Assembly: GCA_016235265.1 (NCBI GenBank)
Contig: JACRLI010000007.1
Coordinates: 171,801 to 235,800, forward strand
Length of the DNA: 64,000 nucleotides
DNA from: Candidatus Eisenbacteria bacterium
GTDB taxonomy: Bacteria > Eisenbacteria > RBG-16-71-46 > JACRLI01
Reading direction: 5' to 3'
In this document: positions 8,858-17,531 of the stretch, piece by piece
How positions within the stretch are numbered: the first letter of the stretch is position 1
Layout of the letters: each line of letters opens with the position of its first letter
Made by a program: the position numbers and the translations under genes
The notes under the pieces: model-generated
Databases searched by the model: none
Told to the model about the DNA's origin: nothing
Seen by the model: the letters and a program-made list of their open reading frames with translations, nothing else

Positions 8858-9601
8858 ATGAGTTTCGAAACCCGCTGGCTCGGTCGCCTCGGCTACTCGG
8901 ACGCCATGGAACGCATGCGCGCCTGGGTGGACGAGCGCGCCCGCGGCGAGCGAGCCGACACGCTGTTCACCCTGGAGCACCCGCCGGTGATCACGCTGGG
9001 CCGCAACGCCCGCGTGTCGCACCTGCTGGCCACTCCCGAGCGGCTGGGCGAGCTGGGCGTGGAGGTGCACGAGACCACCCGCGGCGGGGACATCACCTTC
9101 CACGGTCCCGGCCAGCTGGTGGGCTACGGCATCGTGAACCTGCGCGAGCGCAGGATCGGGCCGGTGACCTACATGCGCGTGCTGGAGGAAGCCTGCATTC
9201 GGGCCGCGCGCCGCTACGGCGTGGAATCCGGCCGTCGCGATGGCATGACCGGCGTATGGACGCCCCGGGGCAAGCTGGTGGCGATGGGCGTGCGCTTCGA
9301 GCGCGGCGTCACCTCGCACGGCTTCGCGTTCAACGTGCGCACGGACCTCAAGTTCTTCGACCTCATCGTGCCCTGCGGGCTGGCCGGGGAGCCGGTGACC
9401 TCGCTGGAACTGCTCACCGGCTCCGCCCCGCCGCTGGAGGAACTGGGGCAGGTCGTGGCCGCCGAACTGGAGCGGGCGCTGGATGAGGCCGCCGGGGCCG
9501 CGGCCGGCCTGGATGCCCGCGCCGCGGAGGCCGAGCCCGGGGGTGGGGCAGGCACTCTTGCCGGCCGGGAATCGTCCGCCCCCGAAGAGACCCTGAAATG
9601 A
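8858..9601 (+). CDS. lipB: octanoyltransferase LipB
   Basis: Transfers octanoyl groups from acyl carrier protein to lipoyl domains, the first step of endogenous lipoylation. Family motifs are RGGDITFHGPGQLVGY and, at the active site, Lys (GKLVAMGV) and Cys (IVPCGL). The 247 residues match the family; the last 40 form a variable Ala/Gly-rich tail. It starts four bases after lpdA and its stop overlaps an upstream ATG of the pdhA frame, so it is within the operon. Its placement between E3 and E1 couples cofactor supply to the complex. Confidence 0.93.
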   Translation: MSFETRWLGRLGYSDAMERMRAWVDERARGERADTLFTLEHPPVITLGRNARVSHLLATPERLGELGVEVHETTRGGDITFHGPGQLVGYGIVNLRERRIGPVTYMRVLEEACIRAARRYGVESGRRDGMTGVWTPRGKLVAMGVRFERGVTSHGFAFNVRTDLKFFDLIVPCGLAGEPVTSLELLTGSAPPLEELGQVVAAELERALDEAAGAAAGLDARAAEAEPGGGAGTLAGRESSAPEETLK

Positions 9602-9723
9602 CGCCGCGCCCGCCCGCCGGGCCCGCGGCACAAGGCAAGTCCGCCGCCGGCAGGGCCGGCGCCGCTCCGCGCGCGACGCGCGCGCGTTCGGCCGCCGGAA
9701 CTTCCGCCAGCAAGGAGGAATCG

Positions 9724-10806
9724 TTGTCCTCGACCACCGTCAGCGCCGGGAAGGCCGATCCCGGTGCCGTGTCGCGCGACGTCGCCCTGCAGCTGTTCCG
9801 GGTGATGAAGCTCACCCGGGAGACCGACGACCGGCTGGAGCGCAAGCTCTACCGCCAGGGCAAGATCGTGGGCGGCTGCTACGTCGGCCGCGGCCAGGAG
9901 GCCATCCCCATCGGCTGCGTGATCGCCCTGGAGCCGGACGACGTCATCTTCCCCACGCACCGCGAACTGGGCGCGTTCATCGCGCGCGGCATGTCGCTGA
10001 CCACGCTCTTCGCCCAGTACCTGGGGCGCGCCGACACCCCCACGCGCGGCAAGGACGGCAACGCGCACATCGGCGACATGAGCCTGGGGCTCATCAACTA
10101 CGTCTCGCACCTGGCCGACAGCGTGCCCATCGCCGCGGGCGCGGCGTGGGCGTTCAAGGCACGCGGCGAGAAGCGCGTGGCGCTGAACTTCCTCGGAGAG
10201 GGCTCCACCAGCCGCGGCGACTTCTACGAGGGCGTCAACTTCGCGGCCATCCACAAGCTGCCCGCGATCTACGTGGTGAACAACAACCAGTGGGCCTACT
10301 CCACGCCCACGCACCTCCAGATGCCGGTGGCCAACGTGGCCGACCGCGCGCCGGCGTTCAACATCCCGGGCGTGATCGTGGACGGCAACGACGTGGAGGC
10401 GGTGTACCTGGCCGCGCTCGAGGCCTGCGCCCGGGCGCGCCGCGGCGACGGCCCCACGCTGATCGAGTGCAAGACGTTCCGCATGACCGGTCACTCCGCG
10501 CACGATGACGCCGGCTACGTGCCCAAGGAGCAGTTCGAGCTGTGGGCCCGCAAGGACCCCATCCAGCGCATGGAGCGGCGCCTGCGGGAGCGCGGTTGGG
10601 TGGACGACGCCGCGATCGCGGCCATGGACGCCGAGATGAAGAAGTCGGTGGAGGCGGCGGCCGAGACCGCTCTCGCCATGGCCTACCCCGACGGGTCGGA
10701 GACGCTCGAGCGTGTCTTCGCCGAGCCCCACCGGGTGAAGGACGTGTTCCCCTGGCGGCACACCGACGAGTACAAGGCCATCGAGATCAAGAAGGAGAAG
10801 CCCTGA
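9724..10806 (+). CDS. pdhA: pyruvate dehydrogenase E1 component, alpha subunit
   Basis: The thiamine-diphosphate subunit that decarboxylates pyruvate together with the beta chain. The 360 residues include GRGQEAIPIGC, the ThDP/Mg block GEGSTSRGDF ... NNNQWAYSTP and the regulatory-loop analogue FRMTGHSAHDDAGY. The usual GDG is GEG here, a conservative change. I chose TTG 9724 because AAGGAGG (9712-9718) lies five bases upstream and the length then fits the family; the ATG at 9598 would add a 42-residue Arg/Ala-rich extension. A branched-chain specificity cannot be excluded. Confidence 0.88.
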   Translation: MSSTTVSAGKADPGAVSRDVALQLFRVMKLTRETDDRLERKLYRQGKIVGGCYVGRGQEAIPIGCVIALEPDDVIFPTHRELGAFIARGMSLTTLFAQYLGRADTPTRGKDGNAHIGDMSLGLINYVSHLADSVPIAAGAAWAFKARGEKRVALNFLGEGSTSRGDFYEGVNFAAIHKLPAIYVVNNNQWAYSTPTHLQMPVANVADRAPAFNIPGVIVDGNDVEAVYLAALEACARARRGDGPTLIECKTFRMTGHSAHDDAGYVPKEQFELWARKDPIQRMERRLRERGWVDDAAIAAMDAEMKKSVEAAAETALAMAYPDGSETLERVFAEPHRVKDVFPWRHTDEYKAIEIKKEKP

Positions 10807-10807
10807 C

Positions 10808-11782
10808 ATGGCGGCCACGACCTACCTGGAAGCCATCCGCCAGGCGATGTGGGAGGAGATGGAGGCCGACCCGCGGGTGTTCTGCATCGGCGAGGACATC
10901 GGCATGTACGGCGGCGCGTTCCGCGTCACCGCCGGCTTCCTGGAGAAGTTCGGCCCCGGGCGCGTGGTGGACACGCCCATCGCCGAGTCGCAGATCGTGG
11001 GCAGCGCCATCGGCGCGGCCCTGATGGGCATGCGCCCGGTGGTGGAGATGCAGTTCATGGACTTCGTCTCCTGCGGCTTCGACCAGATCACCCAGTTCGC
11101 GGCCACCAACCGGTACCGCTGGAACGTGCCGTGCCCCATCGTGGTGCGCGGGCCCTCCGGCGGCGGGGTGCACGGCGGCCCGTTCCACTCGCAGAACAAC
11201 GAGATGTGGTTCGCGCAGACGCCCGGCCTCAAGGTGGTATGCCCGGCCACGGCCTACGACGCCAAGGGCCTGATGAAGGCCGCCATGCGCGACGACGACC
11301 CGGTGCTCTACTTCGAGCACAAGTACCTCTACCGCCGCATCAAGGAGGAACTGCCCTCGCACGATTTCACCGTGCCCATCGGCAAGGCCGAGGTGCGCCG
11401 TCCCGGGCACAGCATCACGCTGGTCACCTACGCGGCGATGCTCTACACCGCGCTGGAAGCGGCCGAGGTGCTCAAGCACGACGGCATCGAACTGGAAGTG
11501 ATCGACCTGCGCACCATCAGCCCGCTGGACAGCGACCGCGTGGTGGAGAGCATCAAGAAGACGCACCGCGTGATCATCCTCCACGAGGACCAACGGTTCG
11601 GCGGCATCGGCGGCGAGCTCAGCGCGCGCATCGCCGAGGACGCTCTCGAGTACCTGGACGCGCCCATCCGCCGGATCACGCCGCCGGACACGCACGTCCC
11701 GTATTCGCCACCGCTCGAGGAGGCGTTTCTGCCGAACGCGAAGGATGTCGTCTACGTCGCCCGCCAGCTGGCGCGGTATTGA
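10808..11782 (+). CDS. pdhB: pyruvate dehydrogenase E1 component, beta subunit
   Basis: Partner of the alpha subunit in the alpha2-beta2 E1 heterotetramer; it completes the ThDP site and binds E2. The 324-residue protein has GEDIGMYGGAFRVT, TPIAESQIVGSAIGAA, EMQFMDF, the potassium-site region and PSGGGVHGGPFHSQ, all standard for E1 beta. It ends with TPPDTHVPYSPPLE, the typical C-terminal PDTPVP-type segment. Translation starts one base after the pdhA stop, with AAGGAG inside the end of pdhA, so coupling is likely. Confidence 0.93.
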   Translation: MAATTYLEAIRQAMWEEMEADPRVFCIGEDIGMYGGAFRVTAGFLEKFGPGRVVDTPIAESQIVGSAIGAALMGMRPVVEMQFMDFVSCGFDQITQFAATNRYRWNVPCPIVVRGPSGGGVHGGPFHSQNNEMWFAQTPGLKVVCPATAYDAKGLMKAAMRDDDPVLYFEHKYLYRRIKEELPSHDFTVPIGKAEVRRPGHSITLVTYAAMLYTALEAAEVLKHDGIELEVIDLRTISPLDSDRVVESIKKTHRVIILHEDQRFGGIGGELSARIAEDALEYLDAPIRRITPPDTHVPYSPPLEEAFLPNAKDVVYVARQLARY

Positions 11783-11797
11783 GGAGAACGCAGCCCT

Positions 11798-13216
11798 ATG
11801 AGCACGAAGATCGTCATGCCGCAGATGGGCGAGTCCATCGCCGAAGGCACGATCACCAAGTGGCTGAAGAAGGTCGGCGACAAGGTGGAGCGCGACGAGC
11901 CGCTGTTCGAGATCTCCACCGACAAGGTGGACTCGGTGATCCCCGCGCCCGCCGGCGGCGTGCTGCTGAGCATCGCGGTGCAGGAGGGCGAGACCGTCGA
12001 GATCAACACCGAGGTGGGGCTCATCGGCGAAGCCGGTGAGGCGGCCGGAGCCGCGCCGGCGAAGGCTGCCGCGCCTGCGCCCGCTGCCGCGGCCGCTGCG
12101 CCCGCTGCGCCCGCTGCGTCCGCTGCGTCCGCCGCGGCCGCTGCGCCAGCTGCGCCCGCGGCCACCGCACTGGTCGCCGCTGCGCCCACCGCGCCCCGGC
12201 CCGCGGCCGGCCCCGTGACGCAGAAGCGCGACGAGGGCGGTCGCGTGCTCACCTCGCCGCTGGTCCGCAACATGGCCAAGGAGCAAGGGGTGGACCTGGC
12301 GCAGGTGCCCGGCACCGGTTACCAGAACCGCGTGACGAAGGAGGACGTGGAGCGCTTCGTGAAGAGCGGGGCGCCCGCCGCCGCGGCGTTGGCCGCCGGC
12401 CCGGTCGCCGCTGCGCCTGCCGCGGCCGCGCGTCCCGCCGCCACGGCTGCCGCCGGCGCCCACGCCGCCGCGGGCTCCTATACCGCGTTCGAAGTGCCGG
12501 TGACGCCGCTGCCGGGCGACGTGTGGGAGCCGCTGAACCACGTGCAGAAGCGCATGGCCGACCACATGTGGCGCGCCAAGCAGCTCATCCCGCACGTCAC
12601 CACGGTGTTCGAGTTCGACGTCACCAGGATCGTGGAGATCCGCAATCGCGAGAAGAAGCGCTTCGAGGCCGAGACCGGCACCAAGCTCACCTACATGCCC
12701 TTCTTCGCCAAGGCGGTGGTGGAAGCCCTGAAGAAGATGCCGCTCATGAACGCCTCGCTGCAGGGCGACCAGATCGTCTACCACCGCGAGGTCAACCTGG
12801 GCATCGCCGTGGCGCTGGACTGGGGCCTGATCGTGCCGGTGGTGCGCAACGCCGAGGAGAAGTCGTTCCTGGGCCTGGCGCGCTCCATCGCCGACCTGGC
12901 GACGCGCGCGCGCGGCAAGCAGCTCAAGCCCGAAGAGATCATGGGCGGCACGTTCAATATCACCAACCCCGGTGTGTTCGGCAGCCTGTTCGGAACGCCG
13001 ATCATCGCGCCGCCGCAGTCCGGCATCCTGGACCTGGGAGCGATCAAGAAGCGCCCGGTGGTGGTGGAGAGCGAGGCCGGCGACTCCATCGCCATCCGCC
13101 ACATGCAGTACGTGGCCGTGGCCTTCGACCACCGCATCATGGGCGGCGCCGAGGCGGACAAGTTCATGAACCTGATCAGGGAGCGGATCGAAGGCTGGAG
13201 CGAGTCGATCTACTAG
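11798..13216 (+). CDS. pdhC: dihydrolipoamide acetyltransferase (E2)
   Basis: Core of the PDH complex, moving the acetyl group from lipoate to CoA. Residues 1-76 are a single lipoyl domain with the modified Lys in EISTDKVDSV. An Ala/Pro-rich flexible linker follows, then the peripheral subunit-binding domain (SPLVRNMAKEQGVDL, about 150-185), a second Ala-rich linker and the catalytic domain. The catalytic motif reads FDHRIMGGAEAD where most E2 enzymes have DHRxxDG: the His is kept but the Asp position is Gly. Length (472) is normal. A 2-oxoglutarate or branched-chain role is less likely given the E1 type. Confidence 0.9.
   Translation: MSTKIVMPQMGESIAEGTITKWLKKVGDKVERDEPLFEISTDKVDSVIPAPAGGVLLSIAVQEGETVEINTEVGLIGEAGEAAGAAPAKAAAPAPAAAAAAPAAPAASAASAAAAAPAAPAATALVAAAPTAPRPAAGPVTQKRDEGGRVLTSPLVRNMAKEQGVDLAQVPGTGYQNRVTKEDVERFVKSGAPAAAALAAGPVAAAPAAAARPAATAAAGAHAAAGSYTAFEVPVTPLPGDVWEPLNHVQKRMADHMWRAKQLIPHVTTVFEFDVTRIVEIRNREKKRFEAETGTKLTYMPFFAKAVVEALKKMPLMNASLQGDQIVYHREVNLGIAVALDWGLIVPVVRNAEEKSFLGLARSIADLATRARGKQLKPEEIMGGTFNITNPGVFGSLFGTPIIAPPQSGILDLGAIKKRPVVVESEAGDSIAIRHMQYVAVAFDHRIMGGAEADKFMNLIRERIEGWSESIY
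12080..12160 (+). repeat. 9-base coding repeat in the E2 linker
   Basis: Imperfect copies of a nine-base unit around ccgctgcgc encode the Ala/Pro/Ser swinging-arm linker after the lipoyl domain. Such short repeats expand and contract easily, so linker length may differ between strains. Confidence 0.6.
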
Positions 13217-13219
13217 CAC

Positions 13220-13239
13220 GGCAGGCATTCATGCCTGCC
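13220..13239. other. hairpin between pdhC and lipA
   Basis: GGCAGGCA-TTCA-TGCCTGCC forms a perfect eight-pair stem with a four-base loop directly after the pdhC stop and 20 bases before lipA. It lacks a T-tract, so it is more likely an mRNA stability element or a leaky terminator than a full stop. The same core (GGCAGGC/GCCTGCC) recurs in hairpins at 34681-34710 and 63759-63778. Confidence 0.55.
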
Positions 13240-13258
13240 CCGCGACGATAGGACTGCA

Positions 13259-14185
13259 ATGGCAACCACGATCCAGATCGAGACCCCGGATACCCCGGAA
13301 GCGCCCCGACAACGCCGGCCCGAGTGGCTCAAGGTCTCCGTCCCCGGGGGCGAGGGCTACACGCGGGTGATGGACCTGGTGAAGACCCACCGGCTCCACA
13401 CCGTGTGCCAGAGCGCGCGTTGCCCCAACATCGGCGAGTGCTGGGGGCGGGGCACGGCCACGTTCATGATCCTGGGCGAGGTGTGCACGCGGCACTGCCG
13501 CTTCTGCTCGGTGATCAGCGGCCGGCCGGAAGGCTACGACCTGGACGAGGCGGAGCGCGTGAGCGACGCCATCGAGCGGCTGAAGCTGCGCCACGTGGTG
13601 GTGACCAGCGTCACCCGCGACGACCTCAAGGACCACGGCTCCGAGGTGTACCGGCGCATGATCGTGCGCGTGCGCGAGAAGAGTCCCGGGACCAGCGTGG
13701 AGCTGCTGATCCCCGACTTCCGCGGCCACCGCGAGCCGCTGGAGCGCGTGCTCTCCGCGTTCCCCGACATCCTGGGCCACAACGTGGAGACCGTGCCGCG
13801 ACTGTACCGGCGCGTGCGCCCCGGCACGCAGTATCCGCGCTCGCTGGGCGTGCTGAAGATGTCGAAGGAGATCGCGCCCGCCGTGAGGACCAAGACCGCG
13901 CTCATGGTCGGCCTGGGAGAAGAGCCCGAGGAGGTGAAGCAGGTGATGCGCGACGCCCGCGGGCACGGCGTGGACATCTTCACCATCGGGCAGTACCTCC
14001 AACCCACGAAGGACCACCTCCCGGTGGAGCGCTTCGTCCATCCCGACGAGTTCCGCATGTACAGGGAGTTCGGGCTGCGCGAGCTGGGGTTCCGGCATGT
14101 CGTGTCCGGACCGCTGGTGCGCTCGAGCTACCGGGCGGAGGAGCAGGCGGAGGTGGCGGGGACGGCGGGGGAGATGCCGGTGTAG
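13259..14185 (+). CDS. lipA: lipoyl synthase LipA
   Basis: Radical SAM enzyme inserting two sulfurs into octanoyl-E2 to make lipoyl groups. The auxiliary cluster motif is CQSARCPNIGEC, the radical SAM cluster CTRHCRFC, and the conserved C-terminal serine pair occurs in VRSSYRAEE. The 308 residues are typical. It is the last gene of the PDH operon and completes LipB-LipA lipoylation of pdhC. ATG 13259 has only a weak upstream AGGA. Confidence 0.95.
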   Translation: MATTIQIETPDTPEAPRQRRPEWLKVSVPGGEGYTRVMDLVKTHRLHTVCQSARCPNIGECWGRGTATFMILGEVCTRHCRFCSVISGRPEGYDLDEAERVSDAIERLKLRHVVVTSVTRDDLKDHGSEVYRRMIVRVREKSPGTSVELLIPDFRGHREPLERVLSAFPDILGHNVETVPRLYRRVRPGTQYPRSLGVLKMSKEIAPAVRTKTALMVGLGEEPEEVKQVMRDARGHGVDIFTIGQYLQPTKDHLPVERFVHPDEFRMYREFGLRELGFRHVVSGPLVRSSYRAEEQAEVAGTAGEMPV

Positions 14186-14264
14186 CGGCGCGTCTCGATT
14201 CCCGCCTCTCGCTTTCCGCCTCTCGCTTCCCGCGCCTTGCTCCCCGCGTCCTGCTGCCCGCCCC

Positions 14265-14651
14265 CTACGTCTTCTTCTGTACCCGGAAATTCACCGTGCC
14301 GCTGGCGTCCTGGTAGGTCACGCGGATGGTCCACGTGCCCGCGGTGTCCGCCGTGGTCTCGAACGTCCCATTTTCCGCAAGCGAACGCGAGTAGACCTGC
14401 CTGCCGTCGTGCAGCAGCGTGAGCGTCATGGTCCCGCCCGTGACCGAGGTGGCCTGGTTCACCACGGCCACCGGTCCCGTGACCGTCCACGCGTACTCCA
14501 GCACGCCGGTGTAGCCTTTCACGTTGCTCACCTGGTATTCGAAACTGTCCGTGTTGTTGTGGACCTGGGGCTGGATTCCGGGGGAGTTGCAGCCGCAGAG
14601 GATCAGGGCGAGGGCAGGCAGGAGCATGCAGATGCGGGCGAAGCGGGTCAT
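14265..14651 (-). CDS. small predicted lipoprotein
   Basis: A 128-residue exported protein of unknown function. The N-terminus has a basic start, a hydrophobic stretch and a lipobox-like ILCGC, after which the mature protein begins NSPGIQPQV. The rest is Thr/Val-rich and probably beta-sandwich (TGTWTIRVTYQDASGTVNF-like C-terminus). GGAGGAG lies about six bases before ATG 14651. It is the last gene of a minus-strand group and converges on lipA. I do not recognise a family. Confidence 0.65.
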   Translation of the reverse strand: MTRFARICMLLPALALILCGCNSPGIQPQVHNNTDSFEYQVSNVKGYTGVLEYAWTVTGPVAVVNQATSVTGGTMTLTLLHDGRQVYSRSLAENGTFETTADTAGTWTIRVTYQDASGTVNFRVQKKT

Positions 14652-14802
14652 GGATGGCTCCTCCAAGGTCTGCGGGCGAAGTCACGGGGGGTTGCTTGGG
14701 GGTTCACTCAAGGCTGGCAGTTGGGGGAGAGGGCGTCAAGCCCGGCGCGCGGCGAGTCAATCCAGGCCGACTCCGGAAGCGCGCTGATGGGAGGCGTGTC
14801 GC

Positions 14803-15402
14803 TCATTCCGAGCCGTAGCGGTAGTGCCCGGTGATGGGGTAGGCAAACAGAACGTCCTCCACCTCGGGTCCGCGGCCGATGTTGTGCACCACCATGGGGA
14901 CCCCCGCACGGGAGTTCTGGTCAGTCACGATACCTATGTGCGGCAGGTTGCCCGGCAGCCTCCAGGTCACCAGGTCCCCAGCGCGGTACGCACGGGCCGC
15001 GTGTGTAATCGGGAGTTCGGCACCCGCGCGACGAAAGAACGTCTGTAGATTCGGCACGCGGCGATGGTCGATGTTCGAGTCCGAAGCTCTGAGTCCCCAG
15101 AGCCGTGGGTACGAATCGAAGGCGAGCTGCATGTCCTCGTGGACCTTCACCTGGAGGTCGATACCGAGCTTTCTGTAGGCCCGGACGATGAGGTCGGTAC
15201 AGACACCGACGGTCTCGGGCACGTCCCCGCCGGGATAGTCGATTCGGCGATAGGTGCCGTCGTAGCTGACGGTGGCGCTCGTCTGGGCGACCGCGGCGGC
15301 AACCAACCGTTGCGCCTGTGCCTCCGTCAACGAGCGCCCGTGACCCAGCGCGGGTGCGGCCATGAGAAGGAAGGCCGTCGCGCAGTACCTGATCACCCTC
15401 AC
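14803..15402 (-). CDS. DUF1287-family exported protein (NlpC/P60-like)
   Basis: About 199 residues with an N-terminal signal segment (YCATAFLLMAAPALGHG). The body matches DUF1287 (COG3738), a papain-like family: the candidate catalytic Cys is in TVGVCTDLIVRAY and the His in NLPHIGIVTD, with VVHNIGRGP near the end. A peptidoglycan or murein-peptide hydrolase role is possible but unproven for the family. I placed the start at GTG 15402, preceded by GAGAGG; a TTG at 15429 is also in frame. Confidence 0.75.
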   Translation of the reverse strand: MRVIRYCATAFLLMAAPALGHGRSLTEAQAQRLVAAAVAQTSATVSYDGTYRRIDYPGGDVPETVGVCTDLIVRAYRKLGIDLQVKVHEDMQLAFDSYPRLWGLRASDSNIDHRRVPNLQTFFRRAGAELPITHAARAYRAGDLVTWRLPGNLPHIGIVTDQNSRAGVPMVVHNIGRGPEVEDVLFAYPITGHYRYGSE

Positions 15403-15608
15403 TCGGGAGTCCCTCTCAGTTCCGCTCAACGAGAATCCGTTCGCCCTTGGTCAGAAGTTCGGCCGCCCAGTCCAATCCGATCGCTCCCGGTACTCATCCA
15501 CCGCAAGCCCTTTGCGAAGCTGGGCCGGCGTGCCGGCTCCCCGGGGATGTTCCCGGCCCGCCGGTCTGGGACATGAATCCGGACCTCGCCACGAGCGTCA
15601 GGCTGTCG

Positions 15609-16238
15609 TCAGCCGCCATCCGGTACGCCGTCGAAGAAGTCAATGAGCCCGGTCTCCAGCGAGTACTCCGCGCCTACGACGAGGAGCCCCTCCTTCTGGA
15701 TCAACTGCTCGAGGATTTCGGATCCGTGGCGCAGGTGGTTTGCCGAGACGCGGACATTGGCACGCACGGCATGCCTCACCAGGGCATCCGCGTCGTGCCT
15801 GAGGTCCGTCGCCAGCAGCGCCTCTACGGATGGCCGAACGCGGTCCACGATCGACCGCAGATTCCGCGACTGTCCGTCCGACGGCTGCTGAAGTTCTTCC
15901 AGGGTAGCCAGAACAGCCCCGCACTGGGAATGCCCCAATACCACCACGAGCCGTGTGCCGAACCGAGCTGCGGCGAACTCGACGCTGCCGACTTGCGAAG
16001 AAGCGACGATGTTCCCGGCAACCCGGATGACGAACAGGTCGCCCAGGCCCTGGTCGAACACGATCTCCGCCGGCACCCGCGAGTCGGAACACCCGAGAAT
16101 GATCGCGAATGGCTCCTGGCCCCCGGCCAGCTCGTTGCGACGGCTCTGGCTCGCGAACGTGGCGCCGGTCAACTGGCCAGACGCGAAGCGGCGGTTCCCC
16201 TCTCGCAGGCGATCGAGCGCTTCCCTTGCCGAGATCAT
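15609..16238 (-). CDS. beta-class carbonic anhydrase
   Basis: Interconverts CO2 and bicarbonate. The zinc ligands are Cys and Asp in ILGCSDSRVPAE and His-x2-Cys in LGHSQCGAV, the full beta-class set. The 209 residues are normal in length. No signal peptide is visible, so it is probably cytoplasmic. It starts 22 bases after the DUF1801 gene and may share its transcript. A link to metabolism (bicarbonate for carboxylases) cannot be read from the neighbours. Confidence 0.93.
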   Translation of the reverse strand: MISAREALDRLREGNRRFASGQLTGATFASQSRRNELAGGQEPFAIILGCSDSRVPAEIVFDQGLGDLFVIRVAGNIVASSQVGSVEFAAARFGTRLVVVLGHSQCGAVLATLEELQQPSDGQSRNLRSIVDRVRPSVEALLATDLRHDADALVRHAVRANVRVSANHLRHGSEILEQLIQKEGLLVVGAEYSLETGLIDFFDGVPDGG

Positions 16239-16260
16239 CGACGTTCCGTCCCCGTCCGGC

Positions 16261-16743
16261 TCACGTCCGCCCGCGGCCCCGTGCCTTCGGGGCTCCGGAC
16301 CGGAGATTCTCCGCGACCGCGGCCCGGATCAAGGCCACGAACGCCCTGGCATGGAGTGTCTCTCCCTCCCGGATGTCGATGGCGCGACGCGTGTTCCCAT
16401 CAAGGCTGGAGTTGAATAGCCCCCGAGGGTCCGCCAGGGAGGCGCCCCGGGCGAAGGTCAGCTTGACCACCTGCTTGTAGGCCTCCCCGGTGCAGACGAT
16501 CCCGGCGTGGGACCATACGGGCACCCCCAGCGGGTTGCTGGGCTTGATCCACTTGCACTCTTCCATGATGTCCGGGTCCGCCTCGTGGACAAGGCGGCGA
16601 ACCTCCGCCAGGGTCTCGGCGCGCCAGCCACCCAGGGACCGGATCCGTTCGTCAATGAGATGAGAGGCCGCCCTTGCGGTCCCGGGCTCCGTATTCGCAC
16701 CGGGCTTGGCCTTCGGCTCACTTCTCTTAGGTCGTGACGCCAC
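16261..16743 (-). CDS. DUF1801 domain protein
   Basis: A 160-residue protein whose C-terminal two-thirds match the DUF1801/YdhG-like fold (EVRRLVHEADPDIMEECKW, IVCTGEAYKQVVKLTFARG). The N-terminus is a Lys/Pro-rich tail of about 25 residues. Biochemical function is unknown for the family. The start is GTG 16743, three bases after the end of the GrpB-family gene, suggesting co-transcription. Confidence 0.8.
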   Translation of the reverse strand: MASRPKRSEPKAKPGANTEPGTARAASHLIDERIRSLGGWRAETLAEVRRLVHEADPDIMEECKWIKPSNPLGVPVWSHAGIVCTGEAYKQVVKLTFARGASLADPRGLFNSSLDGNTRRAIDIREGETLHARAFVALIRAAVAENLRSGAPKARGRGRT

Positions 16744-16746
16744 GGT

Positions 16747-17346
16747 TCATTCTCCGACTATTTGTGATGGCTGACGAAGGTGTTGCTTCGCTGCTTCGGT
16801 CACCCTGACGATGAACTCCGTCTTGCCCTGCGTGTATGCAGCGCGGTCATGCGTCCAGCTGGAAGCCAGGCGGCGCTTCAGTGCCTCGTAATCCCGGGCC
16901 ACTTCCGGGTGCCCGATCAGATAGTCGCGAAACAGCAACCGATCCCAGTGGGTGGTGAAGTGGCTCTCCACCATGTGGATGTGATGTGTGCGGCCCCCCG
17001 TTCGCGGATCCCGCTTGATGAACCACGCGTAGAAGGGCGGGCCGTCGTCGCCGTGCGTCGGACGCCAGAAGTACTCGTAGCCTCGCGACTCCAGCGCCGG
17101 CACGATCCGGACCCCGACCTCCCGCAGGTCGGTCACCTCGACGAGCATGTCCACGATGGGCTTCGCGGCAAGCCCCGGCACCGCTGTGCTGCCAAAGTGC
17201 TCGATTCGCCGGATGAGTTCGCGCGACAGGCAGGACAGCAGGTGTTCCGACTCCTGACGGAAGAGCTCCGGCCAGGCAGGATCGTATGGCGCGATTGCCA
17301 CTTCCTCGCGCGTGACCCGCTGAACCCGCTGCTCTGGTGTCTCCAT
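16747..17346 (-). CDS. GrpB-family (UPF0157) nucleotidyltransferase-fold protein
   Basis: A 199-residue member of the GrpB family, which has a nucleotidyltransferase fold. The hallmark is EHFGSTAVPGLAAKPIVDM, with HIHMVES downstream and a C-terminal KTEFIVRVTEAA. Cellular role unknown. Two starts are possible; I prefer ATG 17346 because AGGA lies six bases upstream, over ATG 17358. First gene of the minus-strand cluster 17346-14265. Confidence 0.83.
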   Translation of the reverse strand: METPEQRVQRVTREEVAIAPYDPAWPELFRQESEHLLSCLSRELIRRIEHFGSTAVPGLAAKPIVDMLVEVTDLREVGVRIVPALESRGYEYFWRPTHGDDGPPFYAWFIKRDPRTGGRTHHIHMVESHFTTHWDRLLFRDYLIGHPEVARDYEALKRRLASSWTHDRAAYTQGKTEFIVRVTEAAKQHLRQPSQIVGE

Positions 17347-17531
17347 GTGCTTCCTCATGGGCCCAACGTGTCAATTCAGTGCCAACTCACTCGAGAATCC
17401 AGTGACGCGATCATATTCATTTGCGGAGGGCACCCGCAAGCCTGCTCAAGGACCCGCAGGAGGGCTCCGGCCGCAGGATTCACCCGGTGCCGCGAAGGTC
17501 TCCGCGGAGCGGCATGGGAGAGTCCCGCCGC

